Part shown: positions 58,701-64,000 of the stretch, piece after piece
Layout: every line of letters starts with the position of its first letter
Numbering within the stretch: position 1 is the stretch's first letter
Notes under the pieces: generated by a model
The model's input: the letters and a program-made list of their open reading frames with translations, nothing else
Told to the model about the DNA's origin: nothing
Databases searched by the model: none
Assembly (NCBI GenBank): GCA_023434325.1
Contig: JAEYSX010000002.1
Coordinates: 222,230 to 286,229 of the forward strand
Origin: Candidatus Parcubacteria bacterium
Lineage (GTDB): Bacteria > Patescibacteriota > Saccharimonadia > Saccharimonadales > UBA4665
DNA: 64,000 bases
Direction of reading: 5' to 3'
Position numbers and translations under genes: made by a program

Positions 58701-60487
58701 GTGCCACTGCTCGCGACCGCGACAAACAGCCCGGCACCATATGCGACAGACGTCCAGTTCAGGTCGGCAGCCGATTCGCGCGGTGTCCAGTTAACACCGT
58801 CCAGGCTGGTCATGACTCTGCTGCCTGTGCCTGTCGCTGCCACAGCCACAAAAATACCGTTACCGTAGGTCACGGCCGTCCAGTTAAGATTTGCTGGCGA
58901 CTGCCTCGCTATCCAATCGACTCCGGCCGGCTGATCGGGCTGACTAAACCAGCGATGGGACGCTTGTGACAACGTGGCGATAATTGGATTCAGAGCAATC
59001 AGCTGTCCTGCACTTACCCCGGCGGTACCGGCCGTTGCCGTTATGTCCCCGGTCGGTCCGCTTGCATTAGTCCTGCCATCTGCGATGCGGATCGCCGTAA
59101 GGTTAGATGCACCTAAAGACGCCGAGAAATTACGATCGGTCAATGGCGCAGCCGCGCCAATCGCGCTGTCATTTGCTAATCCGAATAGCGCAACAAGCTG
59201 CGTATGTACTCCTGTAGTAGTTACTCCTGGTGCGGTCAAAGTTGTGCTGCTCGCATTTGCCTGATCATTACTGGCATGAATTGGCGCAGAAGTATCTACC
59301 CCCGAATATGCCGCGACAACACCCGAGGCTCGCTGTCCTCCCGTCCAACTCCACGTATACGTACTTGGCTCGCCTGAGCCGGCAACCTTATACCAACTTT
59401 GCATCGCGATCTCATTTCCGCTCGTTACTGTCCGCTTAATCGACGTCCAACCGGTAGGCGCCGTTAATGTAGTATTATCAGTCACGGTAATCGCCGCGAC
59501 CATGACATCATTCTGAGCCAGCCCACTGGGCGCCTTTAGAGTGAGTGACGAGCCAGCCGGCTTAAGGGCGACAATCGTTCCTATATTTACAGCCGCTGAG
59601 CTTATTGTGGCGGTCTTTGTACCCGTAGCACCCGCGCTCGCTTGCAATCCGTCGGCGGCGCCGGTAGAGGTTCGGGTAGTAATAGCACCGCCCAAAGAGC
59701 GGTTCTGTATCCTAAACGTCGACAACGAGGTGCCCGAAAAAACGTCACCGGAATCAGACCCTACGGCCGCGCCAAATATACCTACTAACGTGGTATTCGC
59801 ATTCGTAGTAGTTATACTGGGCGCCGTAACGACCGTGTTGGACGCGTTAACCTGCCCCGAGGTTGCATTAATAGGAGAGGCGATATCAGCGTTCGCGTAT
59901 GCGAGCACAACGCCGGAGGCCTTAGCCGACGTGAACTGCCACGAATATGTCGCCGGCTCGCTCGCTGTTGCCACCTTGTAATAAACTACCTGCGTCAGAG
60001 TCGTACCTGAGTTCCGCTTTGAATCAAGCAAAGTCCAACCACTAGGAACAGTCGTGATACTCGTGCTGCTACCATTGCGTAAAGTCAGTCCGGCTATAAG
60101 CAAATCATCCTCGACTATGCCAGCGGGCGCTGGTAAGTGGAGCGCCACTCCGCCCGTGTTGTTATTTGCAGAGTTTGCCGAGCGAAAAGTAACCTGATCG
60201 CCTGTACTTACAGACTTACTGTCACGCAGCACAATTGCCGCCTCGGCCACATCCGAAAACAAAACACTCACCATGCTCACACTCATAACCAATACCGCAA
60301 GGAGCGCACCCATGCGCTGCCAGCTCGGCCGTTTGCGAAAAACCGCCGGTGTCTTAGTAAGGACAGTCCTGTATGCGCGTAGGCTATTATCAGCAATTAT
60401 GCGTCTCATATAACTGTATTTTACCGAGCTATTACGCTTATGGCTATGCTGTTTATCCTGATCGAGATTCGGTCGTTTCTGCTGCAT
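55703..60487 (-). CDS. Giant surface protein with three seven-bladed propellers
   Basis: A 1594-residue exported protein. After a basic start and a signal/anchor helix (MGALLAVLVMSVSMVSVLFSD, about 58-78), two adhesin-type beta domains of about 200 residues follow, each with PxGWTxxxR and TYxWxxTxxxAxGVVxAYxxxD patterns. Next come 21 blades of about 42 residues with the consensus YGNGLFVAV, GNRVMTSPDGINWT, SSAADNNW; SPDGxxW is close to the Asp-box of BNR/sialidase propellers. Fourteen blades, a spacer of about 100 residues, then seven more: three times seven. The C-terminal part has CFRIVQSDGSLLGSY, found at the end of large CPR surface proteins. No sialidase catalytic residues are evident. 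It follows the still larger protein gene at 60496 after 8 bases; likely adhesion or host contact. Confidence 0.85.
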   Translation of the reverse strand: MQQKRPNLDQDKQHSHKRNSSVKYSYMRRIIADNSLRAYRTVLTKTPAVFRKRPSWQRMGALLAVLVMSVSMVSVLFSDVAEAAIVLRDSKSVSTGDQVTFRSANSANNNTGGVALHLPAPAGIVEDDLLIAGLTLRNGSSTSITTVPSGWTLLDSKRNSGTTLTQVVYYKVATASEPATYSWQFTSAKASGVVLAYANADIASPINATSGQVNASNTVVTAPSITTTNANTTLVGIFGAAVGSDSGDVFSGTSLSTFRIQNRSLGGAITTRTSTGAADGLQASAGATGTKTATISSAAVNIGTIVALKPAGSSLTLKAPSGLAQNDVMVAAITVTDNTTLTAPTGWTSIKRTVTSGNEIAMQSWYKVAGSGEPSTYTWSWTGGQRASGVVAAYSGVDTSAPIHASNDQANASSTTLTAPGVTTTGVHTQLVALFGLANDSAIGAAAPLTDRNFSASLGASNLTAIRIADGRTNASGPTGDITATAGTAGVSAGQLIALNPIIATLSQASHRWFSQPDQPAGVDWIARQSPANLNWTAVTYGNGIFVAVAATGTGSRVMTSLDGVNWTPRESAADLNWTSVAYGAGLFVAVASSGTGSRVMTSPDGITWTLRTSADNDWTSVIYGNGLFVAVAETGTGSRVMTSPDGINWTSQTSPTNNLWTTVVYGNGMFVAVARSGTGNRVMTSPDGINWTSQTSPADNAWRSVVYGNGMFVAVSSSGSGTSRVMTSPDGITWTMGTAASSNQWYAVTYGNGMFVATANTGTGNRVMTSPDGINWTSRSSAGDEAWVSVVYGRGMFVAIGQGAVMTSDSRTRATASTWTLRSSAANNNWTSIVYGGGLFVAVAWGGTGNRVMTSPDGINWTSRSSAADNNWRSVVYGNGLFVAVSDSGSGNRVMTSPDGINWTSRSSAADNNWRSVVYGNGLFVAVADTGTGDRVMTSADGISWELRSSAADNGWQSIRYGNGLFVAVANSGSGNRVMTSPDGINWTSRSSAADNNWQSLAYGNGMFVAVANTGTGNRVMTSPDGINWTSRSSATDISWQSVTYGRDLFVAVADTGTGNRVMTSPDGINWTSRSSAADNGWISVAYGNGIFVAGSNTGTGNRVMTAPALEATVGGSLAAQDSAFTNTASDLVRLRMNLGVAGSQWAASDTFQSKLALQYAVRSGGVCSASETYQDVGTSPWVGYPVAASLSWNSITYGNGMFVAVSDTGTGNRVMTSPDGINWTSRSSAADNNWQSLAYGNGMFVAVANTGTGNRVMTSPDGITWTSRSSAADNSWLSVTYGDGLFVAVAQSGTGNRVMTSPDGITWTSRSSAADNSWTAVTYGNGLFVAVANSGTNRVMTSPDGVNWTARPAVVNNSWIAITYGNGLFAAVSYSGTGNRVMTSPDGITWTSRTTTVDNGWESITYGNGLFVAVSWDGTGNRVMTSSDGINWIARSAAVDNGWQAVAYGNGSFAALANGGSANRAMVMVPPVNWAGQAADNAGVAVSSGSDPTQAGSNIINQFYVTKNYFSNYLNTPVGDYAMFDFDLDMSKADYAASYCFRIVQSDGSLLGSYSTFPEITRCTSPPLENRMRHGTAFCAGSKRFFWGRAGV
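56090..58925 (-). repeat. Array of 21 near-tandem 126-bp coding repeats
   Basis: The blade-coding units of the giant protein are repeated every 123-126 bp. The core GGGCTGGTCATGACGCGGTT (plus-strand reading) recurs in nearly every unit, and some neighbours are almost identical at the DNA level (for example around 57,740-57,940 and 56,620-56,880), while others have drifted. An unrelated spacer at about 56,930-57,160 divides the array into 14 and 7 units. The similarity allows unit loss or gain by recombination and may confuse assembly. Confidence 0.9.
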
Positions 60488-60495
60488 ATCAAACC

Positions 60496-63400
60496 CTAGT
60501 TGGTGTACTCGTAGCTTATCTCGCCTATCCTAACTTGGTTGTTAGATCGTGACAACATACGGATAGTGACGGTGAGGATGTCGTTCGCGGCATACGTACA
60601 GCCGGACAGCGATACAGATCGCTGCGACCAAGCGTCAGCCGAGGTAGGTAATACAGATACGGAGGTAGCACATGCCGTACCGGACGCGTCTTTGACTGTA
60701 ATCTGGATATCATTGTTTGAGGTGCTTGTCGATGCGCCGTATGTCCAAATCTTGAAGTTGCCAAACCCGGATGCGTAATCGCCAGGAAGAGCGGTGCGGA
60801 CAATAACGTCGTAGTCATTGAGCGACCCCTGAGAGCTAACCCAGCTGTAGTAGTTATGAACATTCACGCCATCGAAATCGGATGTCATCGTACCGGTATT
60901 ATTACTGCCATCCGCACTAATGACTGCCCCATGGTACTCTGGCGCCAACTGAACCAACCTGGCGCTGCCGCCGCCACCGACACAATCTTTCCATGTGCCC
61001 GACTCGTAACAGCGGAATTTGCCCGAGTTGCTATTGTAGTACATGCCGCCGTTTACGCCCGTGGGGTCGCCGCTGTTATTCTTGGTATCAAGAACGAGTA
61101 ACGCGCCGTTGGCGTCCGCAGTAGGATTGCCAACGTACACTCTGCTGTTTGATGTATCAACCTGGAAGACAGGTACGCCACTACCGTTCAACACTCGGAA
61201 CGTCTCGTCGCTATTAGCGCGGACCGTAGTCGTGCCCGTAAACGTCTTGGCGCCCGCAAACGTCTGCGAACCGGTAGACACCATCCCAGGAGAGGTGGCG
61301 TCAGCCGTCTGCAATATAAGTGACGAGCCGCTAATAACTGCTCCGTTAGCACTCTTCGTCTGAGAGTTCAGAGTGCCTACGCTACTTATAAATGTCGAGC
61401 TACAGCTAGCCAACTGGTTAGAGTTATTGCGACAAAGTACCGTGTCGTTATCGGCCGTACTCAAACCGCCAATAACGATACCCCCTGATCCGGCCTGGAG
61501 CGTCGTAGTGCTCGTGCTATTTGTCGACCCAAGAACAAGCGTTTGTGCTGCTGCACCCGTACCTAAGCTAATAGTACGCGCCTGCGCTCCAGTACCGATA
61601 TTGATAGCACCCGTGCCCGAAGCTATGTTAATAGTTGGATTGTTGCTCACGCCGCCTATATTTATCGCGCTCGCACTCTGATCTCCCAGATATAATGTGC
61701 CGCGCGTACCACTAGCCGTACCGACATCAATAGCTACATTACCAGAGTTACCGCTAGTGGCGTTTCCACTAATAATCACGATGCCGCCTGTATTGCCGCT
61801 AGTAGTCGAGTTGCCAGAATGGATAGTGACGTTTCCAGAATTAGAACTAGAGCCAGAAACAGCACCGGACGAGAGAGTTGCGGTCGCAGAACCAGTGCTA
61901 GCAGCCGATTGAGGATTAGTCGAAAATACACCGCCAGAACTTATTATGTTACCTGTCGACTGTACGCGGAATACGTAGTTACCAGAGTCATCCACAGCCT
62001 CGAGGTAATTGGCGGCATAGCCAGCATTGCCGCGCACCTGAATACCCACTCTGCCTGTGGCGGTTGGCAGAACTTGCAACTGACCGGTTATATTATCTGC
62101 CGCGCTATCGTTATATGCACCAATCGCTACTTTTCGCGCACTGGTATCGACCCTAAAGAGCGTTTGTGCAGAAGCAGTCTTGACCTCAAACCCAAAGTTC
62201 GAATCAGCTGAGTTCTGCAACAGCATGGTCCCCTGCAAAAGCAAACCAGTACCGCTCGCAAACGTCACATTGTCGGCCCCAACGGTAACTTTGGTCGAGC
62301 CGTTCCGCTGCAACATTAAGTCAAAGTTGTCATTTGTTCCAATGGTAGCTGCCGCATTAAAGCTGTTACCGCCTTGAACAAAGGCAGCTCCAGAGCCAGT
62401 TACAAACCCACAGGCCGTAGACCCCTGCAAACAGACCGTGCCGCTAGCATTTGGCATTGTATAAGTCCGCGCTTCTGTTAGCGTATCGAGGACGATACTT
62501 CCGTAAACCGAGCCGGTTGACATATGCAAACTGCCAGCCTTGCCTGAGTCGTTACCAAGATACAAGCCACCGTTATTTGTAAAGCGCGCATTAGAGTGAA
62601 GCGTAACACCGTCGTAGGATTGGATATCGACGATCGGATCGTAGCCACCCTGAGCACCATTGCCGCGAACTACTAGAGTCGTGTCAGAGGAGCTACCGGT
62701 GCCTGTAATATTCAGATTACCTACGATATTCGCGCCAGCCGAGCTCACGCCCAGATAGGTTGTTGCGCCCGTATTATCTTGCACCTCTAACAGATTACCG
62801 GTGATGGGAGTGGCGTTATCGCGGACCGTCAGTGCGCCTCGTGTGCTATCCAGGACAATCTCTGGATTAGTGGAGTTGCCATATGCACTTTGGAGCGTTA
62901 CTGCAGAACCCGAGCAGTTGCCAACAGACGTACAGATTGTGTACGTTCCAGGCGCGGCCGCACGATCAAAATTGTAATTCACCGTACCTGTTGCGGTGCC
63001 AGTAAACCCGATGGTCGTAGCAAAACCGCCACCCGTCGCCACAATGGTGGAGCCAGCGTTTCCCTGAAGAGTAAGAGCGTTGGTCAGAGCACCGACAGTT
63101 ATCGGTCCGCCAGAAATCATATTCAGCGACCCTGTACTCGTAATGCTGCCTCCATTTACTTCCAGAATACCCGAAGTAAGAGTCAAACCATTTGCAACAG
63201 TTAGGCTCCCAGTAAAGTTAGCGCTGCTCGAGATGGTTTGGCCGTTTATGGTGCCACCTGTTAGATTGCCGGTGCTACCCTGGATGGCAAAGTTTGTGCC
63301 ACTGATGTTGTTTGTACCCATGTTAAGAGCACCGTTGAGAGTGAGGCCGGCGAAGGTTGGGGTGGCTGAGGTGTGGATGTTTTGGATGGTATTTATAGTG

Positions 63401-64000
63401 CCGCTAGAAGCGCTAAAGTTGGTGCTGTTAAATTGGGCAATACCCTTTTGCGAAGTCGAAGCGTCGTTGATTGTTATGGTGCCGCTTGCTGCAGTCGCGT
63501 TCGCGACCGTCAAACTGCCGGTCAATGAATTTAACGCAGTCACACCGCTGCTACCACTCCCGCCAAAACAGCCGTCCCAAATGAGCTGATTACCCTCACC
63601 CTTCTTAAGACACTGTAGCTCGGTACCTGCTTCGTTGGGCAGAACAAAGGTCAAATCGCCCGACGAATTGCCCGACTGCAAGGTAGTTACGTTACCTGTC
63701 GCTCCGTGGAGCAAGAGCGATCCAATCTGGCTTACTGTACCGAGCGCCAGATTACCGCCCTGTACGATCATGTCACCTGCAAAAACAGGGCTATCAGTAA
63801 CATCAACCGACAACGTCCCGCCAGCACCTAATGTTATGGTGCCACCACCAGAAAGGTTAGTTCCAGCGGTTACCGTTATCTGCGTATTCCCCTGCACCGC
63901 AGTTCCGGCGCTAGAGCCGTAAGCTACGCTGAGGGAGGTGGAACCACCGAGGGCTACACTGCCGCCACCACTAAGGCCAGTGCCTGCGGTTACGGTTAGG
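60496..64000 (-). CDS. Giant surface or fibre protein, C-terminal part (runs off right edge)
   Basis: The frame is open from the right edge to a stop at 60496: at least 1167 residues with no start in the window. The product is Gly/Ser/Thr/Asn-rich. It has fibre-type repeats (ITVTAGTNLSGGGTITLG and a near copy just upstream), many collagen-free beta segments such as FAGLTLNGALNMGTNNISG, and tail-fibre motifs (YLGDQSASAINIGG). Near the end are WKDCVGGGGSARL and a C-terminal jelly-roll-like domain with two Cys pairs. Such proteins are common next to pilus or adhesin genes in CPR bacteria. It would be the first of two large exported proteins, with the propeller protein starting 8 bases later. Confidence 0.8.
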   Translation of the reverse strand, partial: LTVTAGTGLSGGGSVALGGSTSLSVAYGSSAGTAVQGNTQITVTAGTNLSGGGTITLGAGGTLSVDVTDSPVFAGDMIVQGGNLALGTVSQIGSLLLHGATGNVTTLQSGNSSGDLTFVLPNEAGTELQCLKKGEGNQLIWDGCFGGSGSSGVTALNSLTGSLTVANATAASGTITINDASTSQKGIAQFNSTNFSASSGTINTIQNIHTSATPTFAGLTLNGALNMGTNNISGTNFAIQGSTGNLTGGTINGQTISSSANFTGSLTVANGLTLTSGILEVNGGSITSTGSLNMISGGPITVGALTNALTLQGNAGSTIVATGGGFATTIGFTGTATGTVNYNFDRAAAPGTYTICTSVGNCSGSAVTLQSAYGNSTNPEIVLDSTRGALTVRDNATPITGNLLEVQDNTGATTYLGVSSAGANIVGNLNITGTGSSSDTTLVVRGNGAQGGYDPIVDIQSYDGVTLHSNARFTNNGGLYLGNDSGKAGSLHMSTGSVYGSIVLDTLTEARTYTMPNASGTVCLQGSTACGFVTGSGAAFVQGGNSFNAAATIGTNDNFDLMLQRNGSTKVTVGADNVTFASGTGLLLQGTMLLQNSADSNFGFEVKTASAQTLFRVDTSARKVAIGAYNDSAADNITGQLQVLPTATGRVGIQVRGNAGYAANYLEAVDDSGNYVFRVQSTGNIISSGGVFSTNPQSAASTGSATATLSSGAVSGSSSNSGNVTIHSGNSTTSGNTGGIVIISGNATSGNSGNVAIDVGTASGTRGTLYLGDQSASAINIGGVSNNPTINIASGTGAINIGTGAQARTISLGTGAAAQTLVLGSTNSTSTTTLQAGSGGIVIGGLSTADNDTVLCRNNSNQLASCSSTFISSVGTLNSQTKSANGAVISGSSLILQTADATSPGMVSTGSQTFAGAKTFTGTTTVRANSDETFRVLNGSGVPVFQVDTSNSRVYVGNPTADANGALLVLDTKNNSGDPTGVNGGMYYNSNSGKFRCYESGTWKDCVGGGGSARLVQLAPEYHGAVISADGSNNTGTMTSDFDGVNVHNYYSWVSSQGSLNDYDVIVRTALPGDYASGFGNFKIWTYGASTSTSNNDIQITVKDASGTACATSVSVLPTSADAWSQRSVSLSGCTYAANDILTVTIRMLSRSNNQVRIGEISYEYTN

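Noticed and set aside
56691..58868. Plus-strand open frames in the repeat array with repeated MPSGLVMTRLPVPV peptides
   Set aside because: They are antisense shadows of the propeller repeats; they follow the repeat period and have no start signals.
56090..58925. CRISPR-like periodic repeat
   Set aside because: Units are 126 bp, fully coding and without unique spacers.

Overview
The window reads as chromosomal DNA of a monoderm bacterium of the Candidate Phyla Radiation, most likely Candidatus Saccharibacteria (TM7). This is inferred from gene content, not from a 16S sequence, which is absent. The signs are murT-gatD, an LCP protein, sortie of FtsEX with a secreted M23 protein, a class I lysyl-tRNA synthetase, a eukaryote/archaea-type glycyl-tRNA synthetase, many exported or membrane proteins, and no outer-membrane genes. 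Both release factor 1 and release factor 2 are present and several genes end in TGA, so UGA is a normal stop here. There is no tRNA, rRNA, CRISPR array or insertion sequence that I can recognise.

Layout. 1-15 kb: a degenerate two-component pair with recO and glyS; murT-gatD for peptidoglycan amidation; xseA-xseB; a flippase-like membrane protein; a Trm11-like tRNA methyltransferase with rpmA; an unassigned glutamine-synthetase-like ligase; pyrG with a receiver protein. 15-28 kb: ctpA, an M23 protein, ftsX and ftsE; two unassigned proteins and a newly read 39-residue gene; prfB; an M16 peptidase; secA; hpf; serS. 28-36 kb: an msrA-led group that includes a heliorhodopsin-like protein, a divergent TrmB-type regulator, a KTSC-NTP pyrophosphatase fusion next to lysK, and two phage-tail-like genes. 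36-48 kb: greA, proS, CPBP and M50 proteases, uppS, frr, tsf, rpsB, rpmE, prfA-prmC and htrA. 48-55 kb: LCP protein, lepB and parAB. 55-64 kb: two very large surface proteins, one built of 21 propeller blades, the other running off the right edge.

Three things stand out. First, short ORFs rich in the cognate amino acid lie just upstream of aminoacyl-tRNA synthetase genes: five Gly in 21 residues before glyS, six Ser in 20 before serS, and a weaker Pro case before proS. All three have about the same length, the same distance to the synthetase gene and an ATG 7-8 bases after a -10 box. They look like leader peptides that sense charging of the cognate tRNA. Second, at least eleven start codons lie only 6-8 bases after a -10 hexamer, so leaderless transcription appears common. 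Third, a clear heliorhodopsin homologue next to msrA has lost the retinal-binding lysine and the counterion.

Other notable points are an M23 metallopeptidase domain whose motif order suggests circular permutation, a two-component pair with both phospho-sites altered, loss of zinc-ligand cysteines in several unrelated housekeeping proteins, a 27-bp perfect inverted repeat upstream of pyrG, and palindromic operators at several promoters. All family calls come from reading motifs by eye; no database search was run.
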